Source: DASZHJ01 sp035517495 (GTDB lineage Bacteria > Pseudomonadota > Alphaproteobacteria > ATCC43930 > CGMCC-115725). Taken from it: 64,000 nucleotides of DNA. Below, one piece after another: positions 6,993-15,265 of the stretch. The number at the start of each line of letters is the position of its first letter. Position 1 is the first letter of the stretch. The DNA lies in contig DATIYT010000047.1 of the NCBI GenBank assembly GCA_035517495.1, forward strand, positions 124,001 through 188,000, in the 5' to 3' direction. The position numbers and the translations under genes were made by a program. The notes below the pieces were generated by a model. The model saw only the letters and a program-made list of their open reading frames with translations, was not told where the DNA came from and searched no databases.

Positions 6993-8138
6993 TCAGAACA
7001 AAGGAATGCCCAGGAGCGCTTTGGCGATGAATTCGCGCAGTACGTCGCCCGTCGGCGCCATGACGGCGCCCGCATGTGCATCCCGAAACAGACGTTCGAT
7101 ATTCGTATGCTTCGAGAATGCGGCGCCCCCGCAAACGCGCATCGCAGTCGAAGTAACGCTGATCGCTGCGTCTCCCGCCGCGGCCTTGCTTTCGAGCACG
7201 CGCAGCATCGTTGTGTCTCGCGGACGCTCCAGGTGATCGACGACATCATCGATGCGCACCGCGAGGCCGTCGGTCTCGACCTGCATCGTCGCAAGTTGTG
7301 CTCGCAGCGTCGGCAGGCTTTCGCCGAGGCTCTGACCGAGATGCTCGAAGCGGGCGCTCTTGAGATGGTTGACCGTCGCCGCGACCGCCGCACGGCAGAG
7401 ACCCAAAGCCACGGCAGCAGTGCCGAGATTGAACAGCGGCAATATCACCTGAAGCATGGCTTCGAAGCCTGCCCCATCTTCCGTCAATTGACTTTCGGAC
7501 CCAACTGCACAGTCCTCGAGCGCCATCGGTGCGGAGGCGTTCGCCCGCAAACCCATGCCGTCCCAAGGGCCCGCGACGGACAGGCCTCGAACGCCTGCCG
7601 GAACGAGATAAAGCGTCGAGGCCGTGGGGCCGGTGCCTTCGGGCGCGAGAGAGGAGACGACGTAGCTCTGCGCTTGGCCCGCGCTCGTGACCCAGGATTT
7701 TTTCGCGGTGATGCGAACCCCCGCGCCATTCCGGCGCGCCCGCGAAACCGGCGCCCAGAAATGGCTGCGGGATCCGGCCTCGCTGAACGCGAGAGTGGAG
7801 AGATGTCGCCCAGCGGCGATTTCCTTCAGGATTGGCGTGGTGGTCGCGGCCGCGCGAGCCTTGGCAACTGTCGCGGCGGCACTGGCGTGCATCAAATAGA
7901 CCATTGCAACCGATGCGTCGGCTTCCGCGAGCGTCGCCACGACGGCCGCGAAGCTTCGCGGTCCAAGCGCGGACCCGCCGACATCGGCGGGCAGCATCAA
8001 ACCGAGAAGCCCGGCTCGTCCGAGCGCCGTCACTGCTTCGGAAGAGAATTTTCCCTCTTTGTCATTTTGCCGAGCCGTCGGGGCGAGGACGCGATCGGCT
8101 ACTTCCTTCGCGCTCGAAACCGCCGTGTCATGGATCAT
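6993..8138 (-). CDS. Acyl-CoA dehydrogenase-family flavoprotein lacking the catalytic Glu
   Basis: A 381-residue protein with the three-part acyl-CoA dehydrogenase fold: N-terminal helices (GLLGLMLPADVGGSALG), a middle beta domain (LAFSEAGSRSHFWAPVSR, KKSWVTSAGQAQSYVV) and a C-terminal helical domain (STAMRVCGGAAFSKHTNIERLFRDA). FAD binding is expected. The usual catalytic base is missing: where the family has YEGT this protein has MAPTGD, and the alternative Glu position in the first C-terminal helix is also not Glu. That pattern is known from monooxygenase-like relatives such as DszC, so oxygenation or a reduction is possible. It lies between DoxX and the PhnD-like gene. Good family call, unknown reaction. 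Confidence 0.85.
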   Translation of the reverse strand: MIHDTAVSSAKEVADRVLAPTARQNDKEGKFSSEAVTALGRAGLLGLMLPADVGGSALGPRSFAAVVATLAEADASVAMVYLMHASAAATVAKARAAATTTPILKEIAAGRHLSTLAFSEAGSRSHFWAPVSRARRNGAGVRITAKKSWVTSAGQAQSYVVSSLAPEGTGPTASTLYLVPAGVRGLSVAGPWDGMGLRANASAPMALEDCAVGSESQLTEDGAGFEAMLQVILPLFNLGTAAVALGLCRAAVAATVNHLKSARFEHLGQSLGESLPTLRAQLATMQVETDGLAVRIDDVVDHLERPRDTTMLRVLESKAAAGDAAISVTSTAMRVCGGAAFSKHTNIERLFRDAHAGAVMAPTGDVLREFIAKALLGIPLF

Positions 8139-8221
8139 GGTGCCCTCGAATTAGGTTTCCCTGGTTTTGCTCGTGGTCGAGACGCCCGATTGACCGTTCT
8201 CCATCGGGGCGCAGTCCATCG

Positions 8222-8869
8222 CTACGTGAGCAGGCTGAGCACGACGTTGGACGAAGCGCCACGACCCCGCTCTCGCTCGCAGCGGTCGACAATGATCGCG
8301 TCGACTCCGAGGCTCCGGCCGTATTGATGGAGCGCGAAGATCAACTGCAACACGAGAAGGAAGAAGTAGGTCCACGGCCACTCGCCATCGGCGTTGTAGA
8401 GGCCGAGCCATAGATTGAGGATTTGCAGCGCCCCGATAAATCCCCAGAAGCGCACGAAGAAGCCGAGAATGAGAGACGTGGCTGTCAGCACCTCGAGGCA
8501 GTAGACTACTGGTGCAAAAAGTTGGAAGTGCGGCAGCACGATGTTGTTGACGAAATCGGCTTGAAGCGGAACCGACGCGGATTTCCCCAAGAGCGTCATC
8601 CAATAATAAAGCCCGGTGGAAGTCGGCTGGTCCGGGTGATCGGTGTAATAAGGCGGGAGTTTCCACAGCGTCTGCTGCCACCACATCGAGCCGATGAGAA
8701 GGCGAAAAATCCAGTCGCACAAATGGCGCAGCGTGCGTTGGTTTTCAATGTTGACCCAGGCATAGATGGCGATGGCGATGCTGCCCAAGATCAATAGCCA
8801 AAAGATGCCTGTCGTCCAGGACCACCCGAGGAGGAAATTCAGAACATCGGACAGCGGATTTGGCTTCAT
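8222..8869 (-). CDS. DoxX/DoxD-like inner-membrane protein
   Basis: A 215-residue membrane protein with about five hydrophobic segments (WTTGIFWLLILGSIAIAIYAW, LFAPVVYCLEVLTATSLILGF, WPWTYFFLLVLQLIFAL). The pattern of WxxxxxWKxPP in the first half, an E within VVYCLEVLTATSLILGFFVRFWG, and NADGEWPWTYFFLL matches the DoxX/DoxD family, whose best studied members are the small subunit of thiosulfate:quinone oxidoreductase and quinone-linked membrane oxidoreductases. The start at 8869 (19 bases after the GT2 stop, with AGAGGAC upstream) gives the family N-terminus. In this operon it might exchange electrons with the quinone pool for the flavoprotein or radical SAM enzymes; that is inference. Confidence 0.75.
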   Translation of the reverse strand: MKPNPLSDVLNFLLGWSWTTGIFWLLILGSIAIAIYAWVNIENQRTLRHLCDWIFRLLIGSMWWQQTLWKLPPYYTDHPDQPTSTGLYYWMTLLGKSASVPLQADFVNNIVLPHFQLFAPVVYCLEVLTATSLILGFFVRFWGFIGALQILNLWLGLYNADGEWPWTYFFLLVLQLIFALHQYGRSLGVDAIIVDRCERERGRGASSNVVLSLLT

Positions 8870-8888
8870 GGGACTGGTCCTCTGCTGC

Positions 8889-9659
8889 TCAATCTCGCGC
8901 GTCGACGGAGTTCGCGCGACCGGACCGCGCGAATGCGATGCGCACAAAGGTGGTGCCGATACGCGAGCCAGCCTTCAGCGTACCCATGACGGTTCCTGAA
9001 ACTTTGGAGGCGCCGCCGATGCGCCGCCGATGCGCGACCGGTATCTCAAGGATGCGAAGCCCGGCCTGCGCGGCGCGCATTTGCATTTCCAGGTTCCAGC
9101 CATAAGTCATCTCGCGCATGCCGAGCTGATCGAGCGACGTCTTTCGGATCGCGCGGAAGGCGCACATGTCGGTGTAAGCGACCCCGTATAGCAGCCGCAT
9201 CAGCGTACCGACGATGTAACCCGCCGCAACCTGCAGCGCGTTCATGCTGCCGGCTTCCCTCTCGCCTCGCGTCCGCGATCCGATGACGAAATCATGAGTG
9301 TCCTTCAGGATTGGCGCGATCAGCATTGGCACGAGTTCCGGCCGATCGCTGCCATCGCCGTCGAGAAAGACGATGATGTCGCAATCGTGCGCCGCCCGGG
9401 CGCCGGTAGCGCAGGCCCGGCCGTAGCCGCGCCGGCGCTCTTCGACGATGCGTGCGCCGGCGGCCTGCGCGCGCTCGACGGTGCGATCGACGCTTCCGCT
9501 GTCGGCGACGATGATGTCGTCGACAACATCGCGCGGGACGGCGCGCAGCACTTCCCCGATCGGTTCTTCCTCGTTGAGTGTTGGAATGACCAGCGCGACC
9601 CGCGGCCGCGGGGGACGCGTCGAGGAAGTGGGAAGCAGCGCTTGTTCCAGGGCCGACAT
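8889..9659 (-). CDS. GT2-family glycosyltransferase (dolichol-phosphate-mannose-synthase-like)
   Basis: A 256-residue family 2 glycosyltransferase with a GT-A fold. It has VALVIPTLNEEEPIGEVLRA, the nucleotide-sugar segment VADSGSVDRT, the metal-binding DGDGSD (a DxD motif) and C-terminal ITYGWNLEMQMRAAQAG-like and HRRRIGGASKVSGT segments, where polyprenyl-phosphate transferases bind the acceptor. No C-terminal membrane domain is present. The start overlaps the radical SAM stop as TGATG, so the two genes are translationally coupled. It resembles the glycosyltransferases annotated as associated with radical SAM clusters. Probable product: a polyprenyl-phosphate sugar used by the GT87-like enzyme encoded upstream. 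Confidence 0.87.
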   Translation of the reverse strand: MSALEQALLPTSSTRPPRPRVALVIPTLNEEEPIGEVLRAVPRDVVDDIIVADSGSVDRTVERAQAAGARIVEERRRGYGRACATGARAAHDCDIIVFLDGDGSDRPELVPMLIAPILKDTHDFVIGSRTRGEREAGSMNALQVAAGYIVGTLMRLLYGVAYTDMCAFRAIRKTSLDQLGMREMTYGWNLEMQMRAAQAGLRILEIPVAHRRRIGGASKVSGTVMGTLKAGSRIGTTFVRIAFARSGRANSVDARD

Positions 9660-10729
9660 CAGAGGCTCCAGCGCAGTCCGCACCGCGCGCAGGCCGATGG
9701 CGGCCTATCGGTCAGCAGCGCGCGGCGGAATTCCCGATAAGGTGCCCCGTTCCAGATCTCGCGGAGGCTCTGCTGAGTGGCGTCGCCGAGCGTAAAGCTG
9801 TCATAACCGCGCATCGAAAAGGGCGCGATGCAGCAGGGAAGCGCCTTCCCATGCGCGGTAAAGTACATCAGCGTCCAAGGGCGGCGGCAGAGCGACCACG
9901 GTTGGCCATCCTGCTGCCGCATAAGGCTCGTCCCGGGTTCGGTCGCGCCCGACGCGTTGAAGGCGATGCCCAGAGACTTCGCCAGATCCTCGGCCTCGCG
10001 GATGAGCAAGCCTTCCGCTGCATCGACTTGCTCGAACAGAGCCGATTCCGGCCGCGCCAAGCCCTGGCCTTCGGGAAAATAAACGAGACGCTGGAGATAG
10101 ACCTCGCGTACCCCGGTGTCGCGAGCCAACCGTACGAATGCCGGCAGCTCGGCGATCGTCTCCTTAAGACCTGTCAGCCAGAGCGAGACCCGCGGCGCTT
10201 CGACCTTCAATTCGCTTTGCATGGTCGTGAACGCCCGCACGTTGCGCACGATGCGGTCGAACATGTTGCGTCCACGCACGCGCATGAAAGATTGCGGCGC
10301 GGCGGCATCGAGCGAGACGCGGAGCTCGTCCAATCCCGAATCGACGAGCTCTTTTCCTTTGCGGCGGGTGAGCAGCGTACCGTTCGTGTTGAACAGCACG
10401 TAAGTGCCGCGATCCTTCAGGTAGCGAATCATGCGGGAGAGTTCGCGCGTCATCATCGGCTCGCCGACGCCATGCAGGACAACGCGGGCAATACTCGGAA
10501 ATTGATCGACGATCTCGGTAAAAAGTTTCCAGCTCATGTCGGCTGGCGGCTCGAGGTCTTCGAAGGTACGGGGACAAGTGGTGCAGAGGAGATTGCAGCG
10601 GTTCGTCGTCTCGATATAGAGGCACACTGGCTCAAGCGCCGCCATCGGACCGCGTGTCTCTTCGATATGCTCGAAATACCGCGACGGATTCAGCGGCCGG
10701 CCCGCAACGGTGGTCGTCTCGGCGCTCAT
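9659..10729 (-). CDS. Radical SAM/SPASM-type protein
   Basis: A 356-residue radical SAM enzyme. The [4Fe-4S] motif is CNLLCTTC at Cys45, 49 and 52; GVGEPMM is the SAM-contacting motif; and the C-terminal region has the Cys pattern of a SPASM-type auxiliary cluster domain (LCRRPWTLMYFTAHGKALPCC, later CARC). Such enzymes modify peptides, sugars or other small molecules. The start at 10729 overlaps the stop of the GT87-like gene as ATGA, so translation is coupled. It is placed among glycosyltransferases, which hints at a sugar or lipid substrate, but peptide substrates cannot be excluded. Confidence 0.88.
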   Translation of the reverse strand: MSAETTTVAGRPLNPSRYFEHIEETRGPMAALEPVCLYIETTNRCNLLCTTCPRTFEDLEPPADMSWKLFTEIVDQFPSIARVVLHGVGEPMMTRELSRMIRYLKDRGTYVLFNTNGTLLTRRKGKELVDSGLDELRVSLDAAAPQSFMRVRGRNMFDRIVRNVRAFTTMQSELKVEAPRVSLWLTGLKETIAELPAFVRLARDTGVREVYLQRLVYFPEGQGLARPESALFEQVDAAEGLLIREAEDLAKSLGIAFNASGATEPGTSLMRQQDGQPWSLCRRPWTLMYFTAHGKALPCCIAPFSMRGYDSFTLGDATQQSLREIWNGAPYREFRRALLTDRPPSACARCGLRWSL

Positions 10730-12054
10730 GCGTCCACCCTGATCCACCGAGTGCCGGCACGCGCGGCAAAGCCATGCAGCAGGTCCAAGCAGGCGAGTAC
10801 CGCAAATGGACCGTAGATCGCGGCTTCGTACGCCAATCGAGCGCCGTGCGGATCGGGCCCGCCCGGCACGAAATAGAGCAGCGGACTAGCCACCGTCAGA
10901 TATAGAACCGACGGGTAGGGCACAAAGCAGAGAAAAGGTACGAGCCAAACGAAGTACCAAGCATAGTGCGGCGACAGGAGAACCGTTGCCACGACAGCCA
11001 AGATTGTTGCCGGTGTGATGTAGTCAGCAGCGGCTTTGTCCCTCAACACGACATAGCCCCCGAGCGCCGCCATGACGGCGGCGGCCAACGCCAAATACGG
11101 CGTCGCGCCCAGTTCTCCGATTGGCGCCACCCTCTTCAGGAGGTTCCACAGAAAGAACCCCGAGCCCGTCGCCAGATCCTCTTCCTTGAGGTAACCGGGC
11201 AGAAATCCGAAGACCGAACCGCCGACGCCAAGGAACGGCACGTAGGCGGCGACTGTTGTCGCCAAGGCAGCGGCCGGCAGCTTCCAGTCCCATCGCCGGT
11301 AAAGCGCCGGTAAAATGACCGCCGGCAAGAATTTCACCAGGGCGGCAGCGGCGAGCGCGCTTCCCGTGAGCCACATCGCATCGCGTCGCCGCGCCCAGAG
11401 CGCGAGCATCACGAAAGTCACGGCCGCAGCGTCGATATGTCCGCTTCCCGAAAATTCCCAAAGCGCCAGCGGATGCCAAGCGTAGATGAGGATGCGCTCG
11501 CGTGGGAGGTTGAAAAGCGTGAAGAGCCGAAGCAGCAGAACGATGGTCGCTACCTCGGAGCCGACCATCATCGCCCTCATCCAAGTCAGAGATTCGCTGA
11601 CGCGAGTGGCAATGAGAAAGACATACTCCGCGACGGGCGGATAGATCGTCGGCGCGTAGGTGCTGCGATTGACGTTCGGAAAGATCACGTCATCGCGCAG
11701 CGCCGCGAGGTGCGGGTCGACCGGAATGTAGCGATAAGGGTTGATCCCCGCGGCCTCCACCCGGCCATCCCAGATATAGCGGTTGATGTCATCCGAGAGA
11801 TAAGGCAGAGCGAGCAGAACGCCGAAGCGCATCAATGCCGCGACCGCGAGCACCGCAATGAGAGCGTTTCGAGAAAATCCGCCGCGCCATGTCAGTGCAA
11901 CGGCAAGCAGGTAGAGCATGCCTTGGGCTAGCGCGAGCACGATGAAGCTGTCGTGGGCATTCTCGCGCTGCAGCAGCAGACCGATGCCGGTCAGGACCAG
12001 CATCAATGCACCGATCGCAATCAACGTCGGGCTCCGCCACCCGCCGACGCTCAT
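10726..12054 (-). CDS. Polytopic GT-C mannosyltransferase-like protein (GT87-like)
   Basis: A 442-residue integral membrane protein with about ten or more hydrophobic segments. Near residue 85-110 it has LPYLSDDINRYIWDGRVEAAGINPYRY, the acidic loop typical of GT-C polyprenyl-phosphate-dependent transferases, followed by STYAPTIYPPVAEYVF. HPLALWEFSGSGHID further on is also typical. It should transfer a sugar from a lipid-phosphate donor on the periplasmic side. It overlaps both neighbours by four bases (ATGA), linking it to the CofC-like gene upstream and the SPASM gene downstream. Which sugar and acceptor are involved cannot be read. Confidence 0.8.
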   Translation of the reverse strand: MSVGGWRSPTLIAIGALMLVLTGIGLLLQRENAHDSFIVLALAQGMLYLLAVALTWRGGFSRNALIAVLAVAALMRFGVLLALPYLSDDINRYIWDGRVEAAGINPYRYIPVDPHLAALRDDVIFPNVNRSTYAPTIYPPVAEYVFLIATRVSESLTWMRAMMVGSEVATIVLLLRLFTLFNLPRERILIYAWHPLALWEFSGSGHIDAAAVTFVMLALWARRRDAMWLTGSALAAAALVKFLPAVILPALYRRWDWKLPAAALATTVAAYVPFLGVGGSVFGFLPGYLKEEDLATGSGFFLWNLLKRVAPIGELGATPYLALAAAVMAALGGYVVLRDKAAADYITPATILAVVATVLLSPHYAWYFVWLVPFLCFVPYPSVLYLTVASPLLYFVPGGPDPHGARLAYEAAIYGPFAVLACLDLLHGFAARAGTRWIRVDA

Positions 12055-12833
12055 GGCGAAACCCGTTCGATCGCAATCCCATCGATCCCAAAGCGCTCGC
12101 CGCCTCCCGATGCGATCAGGCTCCGCACATAGGCGCGGGTATTGGGCGCCGCATATCCCGGCCGGATACAGCCTTGCGGCTGCCGGCCGGCGAGAATTTC
12201 ACGGCACAGCCAGCGGAGCGACTCCGCATCGTCCACGTCGTACCATGGCGAGAGTGTCACGACCCCCAAGCCAATGCTTCGGGCGCGATCGAGAGTCTGG
12301 CTGAACACGCGTTCCGTGCTCCAGGCGATGTCCTCGAAGAGTCGCCGGTGCGGCTGCTTCAGGCCGATCAGGTAATAGCCGCCGTCGAGAGCGGGTCCAA
12401 GCACGACACGATCGCCCGGCGGCCGCAGCGCCTCGACAGCCTCGAGGAGGATCGAAGTCGGGAGCGTCGGACTGTCCGCGTTGACGAGGCACGCGGCGCC
12501 ATGGCCCACGCCCAACAGATCCTCGGCAGCATGCAGAAGGCTGTGACCCAAGCCAATTCTGCGCGGTGGCAGCAACCTGATCCTCGGGTGAACGAGTTCG
12601 CTGAACAAAGCCTCGGACCCCGGCGGCGAATAGGCGATGAAGCCGGAGGCCGGCACGCTTTCGCACACCGCCAAAAAATTGGCGGTGATGTCCCTCAGAA
12701 AACACGCACTGAGTATCGCCGCTTCTTCCAACTCAAGCGGCGGGACGAGACGGGTCTTGACCTCGCCATTGCGCGGCGCCTTGGCCATCACGGCTAAGGC
12801 GCAGACGTCGGGGCGCGGCTGGTCAACGCTCAC
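12051..12833 (-). CDS. DUF2064 / CofC-like nucleotidyl- or glycosyltransferase
   Basis: A 260-residue GT-A-fold protein of the DUF2064 family, often labelled radical-SAM-associated transferase 1 and related to CofC. Key segments: ALAVMAKAPRNGEVKTRLVPPL (nucleotide-binding loop), CLVNADSPTLPTSILLEA (metal site) and VLGPALDGGYYLIGLKQPH, all diagnostic. I chose the GTG at 12833: GGGAGGAGCAGGA precedes it and the product then begins directly before the domain; the frame is open further upstream (to 13121) but that sequence is unlike any domain. It is the first gene of the nine-gene operon and would supply an activated sugar or nucleotide-linked intermediate. Confidence 0.87.
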   Translation of the reverse strand: MSVDQPRPDVCALAVMAKAPRNGEVKTRLVPPLELEEAAILSACFLRDITANFLAVCESVPASGFIAYSPPGSEALFSELVHPRIRLLPPRRIGLGHSLLHAAEDLLGVGHGAACLVNADSPTLPTSILLEAVEALRPPGDRVVLGPALDGGYYLIGLKQPHRRLFEDIAWSTERVFSQTLDRARSIGLGVVTLSPWYDVDDAESLRWLCREILAGRQPQGCIRPGYAAPNTRAYVRSLIASGGGERFGIDGIAIERVSP

Positions 12834-13290
12834 TCCTGCTCCTCCCTCGAGCGCTCGCGACGGGCCGTCTCCTCGTCGTTCGCACGGCCTTGCCAACAGG
12901 TTACGGTGCCTTGAGTCCGGATAGAAGACTGTTACCCTGGCCCCTGCGCTTAGCTGAGTCCGCGAGGCGTCAAGCAACGCCTTCTCCTCAAGAACTAATG
13001 CACCTCTCGGGAGTGGCAACCTGCTCGCCTCCACAATGGCGAGGCACACCACGTAGGGACGAGCGCGAGGATGGCGTGGTGGGAAAGCGGCGCGCACCAC
13101 CGCTCCGGCACCAGCGTGCACGCGTCGGAAGATATTTGTTTTGCTTTCAACTGGTTACGGGATAGCGAGGGCCTCGACTCCGGTACCCCCCGTAATGGTC
13201 ATGGCGTGTGTCAGCAGCCCCTCCGCACCTCTATGCCGCGATCCCCTTTCTTTCTTTCCTCCGGTCCAGTAATCGAGGGGCAAAAGCGGC
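12834..13290. other. Intergenic region upstream of the radical SAM/glycosyltransferase operon
   Basis: About 460 bases that should contain the promoter of the minus-strand operon beginning at 12833. I see no convincing gene, hairpin or riboswitch-like structure. The reading frame of the first operon gene stays open for 96 codons into it, without domain resemblance. Confidence 0.45.
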
Positions 13291-13932
13291 TCACGTCCGG
13301 CGAGCAAACCTTGGCCAATTTGCGTGGGCCCTCCGGTGCGGGGAAGCCTCAGCGCGCACCGGCGGCGTTTTCCGGTTTCGACGCCACAATGCCGAGCCGA
13401 ACCAATCTAGATGCGCCCAACCGCTTCTGGAATGTCGGTGCGGTTTGAAAATCAAACCAGTCAATTTGACAAACACGAATGCGATGAGAGCGAGCACAGC
13501 AAAAGGCGTTAGCAAGAGCAGTCCGCTAACACCAGATGTTGCCGGCGGTTCGGGAAGGCCGTCCGCGTCAATACGGATATCAATTTCCGGTGACTCTGAT
13601 GGAGATCCTGTCGCATCAATGGTCAACATTTGCTTCCTTGCAGGGGAATCCAACTCGGGAAACCCTAGACCGGCAAGCGTGTGTTCCACGTTCATCGGCG
13701 AGGCGGCATTCAACTCATCAGTCGGATCTAGGCTTGGTTCCAGTAATGTGGAAAGCAGCCTCACTGCGTCTATCGTCGCAAGGGATCCAAATTCGGAATC
13801 CGCGAGCGATTGTCGTGCATCCGTCGCCATAGCAGTCGCCACTGCATTGGAAGCGTCGATCGGGTCAGCACGGCCTGGCATTGCCGTGAATAAGATCAGC
13901 GCGGAGGCAGTGGTGATCAGTCGGACGGTCAT
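13291..13932 (-). CDS. Hypothetical exported protein with one membrane segment
   Basis: A 213-residue protein of no recognised family. Residues 1-22 (MTVRLITTASALILFTAMPGRA) are a signal peptide; residues ~135-165 (SGVSGLLLLTPFAVLALIAFVFVKLTGLIF) form a membrane helix; the last ~50 residues are basic with many Arg and His and probably cytoplasmic. The middle region is acidic and mentions no known motif. A topology with a periplasmic acidic domain and a short cytoplasmic basic tail is expected. Codon use looks like that of its neighbours. Confidence 0.55.
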   Translation of the reverse strand: MTVRLITTASALILFTAMPGRADPIDASNAVATAMATDARQSLADSEFGSLATIDAVRLLSTLLEPSLDPTDELNAASPMNVEHTLAGLGFPELDSPARKQMLTIDATGSPSESPEIDIRIDADGLPEPPATSGVSGLLLLTPFAVLALIAFVFVKLTGLIFKPHRHSRSGWAHLDWFGSALWRRNRKTPPVRAEASPHRRAHANWPRFARRT

Positions 13933-14315
13933 CTAAACCTACAGTCACAACTTTCGGAATTCATGTGGTGGATGCGGCATGTTCAACGCATTGGCGGGGG
14001 GTTGCATGTTAAAGGCGCAAGAGACATGGGTGGCTCGATCACCGAAGGCGACCAGCAGTGCGTGAGCTAACTGAGTCAATAGCTGAGATACAGCATCGCG
14101 TGCGCGTCTCAATGCCCGGAGCCGACGCGGCTCTCGCGCAGATGGCGCAAACGACTACCTCGATCGTGGCTCCCAACTACCTCTATCGTGGGTTCCGACT
14201 ACCCCGAGCATGGCTTTCGCACTAGTTAGCTTGGAAGGTCCAGGCCAACCGGGCGCCAACCGCGAGGCGGCGGCCCCGAGAGCCGAGGCAGATGCCCTCG
14301 AATGAGGAGACCAAG
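13933..14315. other. Intergenic region with 22-base tandem repeat
   Basis: About 380 bases between divergent genes, with no gene. Its one notable structure is the three-copy 22-base repeat at 14154-14219. Confidence 0.5.
14154..14219. repeat. Three imperfect 22-base tandem repeats
   Basis: Three head-to-tail units of exactly 22 bases (14154-14175, 14176-14197, 14198-14219), each starting ACTACC and keeping a central CG-TGG-TTCC-like core (ACTACCTC/CC, then ATCGTGG or AGCATGG). Units one and two are most alike; the third has diverged. A 22-base period is about two DNA turns, so the copies would face the same side of the helix. It lies about 100 bases upstream of the start at 14316 and could be a binding array or a simple relic of slippage. 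Confidence 0.6.
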
Positions 14316-15083
14316 ATGTCCATCAATCTGCATGCAGAGCGACTGTACGACCAGATCGAGCTCGTACGGGGAGTGGGCAGCCGTCAGCGCGGTCAGTTGT
14401 GCATCATGTCTTTCGTGGCGCTTCTCGCGGGAGATCGTCATACGGATAGACCACGTACTGTGTCACCGTTTATCAGAAACTTCGCCATTCAACTGAATGA
14501 TGGCGCGCCGGATCGAATGCGTGCCGACCTGAAGCCATTTGCGCCGGGGATCATCGGGACCAGCGATGGTCACGATTTCGAGCGAGCGGCGCTCCTCTTT
14601 CGAATGGTCGAGACCGAGATCCTTCCGAGAGCGATGAGCGACTTTCTGAATAGTCGTGAATATGCCCTGTTCGAACTCAGCAACAAGAGCCCCCTGCTCC
14701 GCGTCTCGGCGATGTGGTGCGATAGCCGCCCGAGCGATTGTATCGCGTCCTGTTTCCGAGCTATCCGCGACGAACACGAACGCGGGGATTGTCTGTCGCT
14801 GGCGACAAGAGCCGGAAAGCTCCTGGTGACTCTGGTGCAGTGCGCGCCGCATTCGGCCGCGCGGCAGTGGTACTGGGCGAAGGCCCTTGAGCTGGTGGAT
14901 CGCCTCTGTGAGATTGGCGCGGATACAAGACAAGACGGGGAGAAGGCGGCGTCAATAACGAAGCAACACAGTGCGCTCGCACCACCCGCAACCCCGCACT
15001 TATCGCCGGAGAGTGTCGCGCGGCGACCGATGCAGAAAATTTCGCATATGCTTCGGAGCGCGCTCGAACTCATAATCGCGTAA
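14316..15083 (+). CDS. Conserved hypothetical protein
   Basis: A 255-residue soluble protein that I do not recognise as an enzyme. It begins MSINLHAERLYDQIELVRG and continues with CIMSFVALLAGDRHTDRP, then an alpha-helical region rich in Arg, Glu and Cys. No signal peptide or membrane helix. The ATG at 14316 follows GAGGAGACCAAG, a good ribosome site; an upstream in-frame ATG at 14292 lacks one. It stands alone between divergent or convergent neighbours. Confidence 0.6.
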   Translation: MSINLHAERLYDQIELVRGVGSRQRGQLCIMSFVALLAGDRHTDRPRTVSPFIRNFAIQLNDGAPDRMRADLKPFAPGIIGTSDGHDFERAALLFRMVETEILPRAMSDFLNSREYALFELSNKSPLLRVSAMWCDSRPSDCIASCFRAIRDEHERGDCLSLATRAGKLLVTLVQCAPHSAARQWYWAKALELVDRLCEIGADTRQDGEKAASITKQHSALAPPATPHLSPESVARRPMQKISHMLRSALELIIA

Positions 15084-15265
15084 AAGCACGATCCACAAAG
15101 TCATCGCGCGTCACGTACGAGTGCCCTCGGGACTCAAGAATTTCCCCCTCGAGGCGCGCGTCCACGAACTGAACTTGCGCGAATTAGGCCCCGACACTCA
15201 GCGGACCTGTTGGAAGAGGCTTTGTGCAATATTGCGGTTCAGCCACCGCGCGCCGTTCGCAAGTC

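Noticed and set aside
6192..8327. A 711-codon plus-strand open frame
   Set aside because: It runs antisense to the PhnD-like and flavoprotein genes; no family motif, typical third-position GC artefact.
8222..8869. Thiosulfate oxidation by the DoxX/DoxD-like protein with the TusA domain
   Set aside because: No other sulfur-oxidation gene is near and the TusA domain lacks its Cys, so the sulfur reading is not supported.
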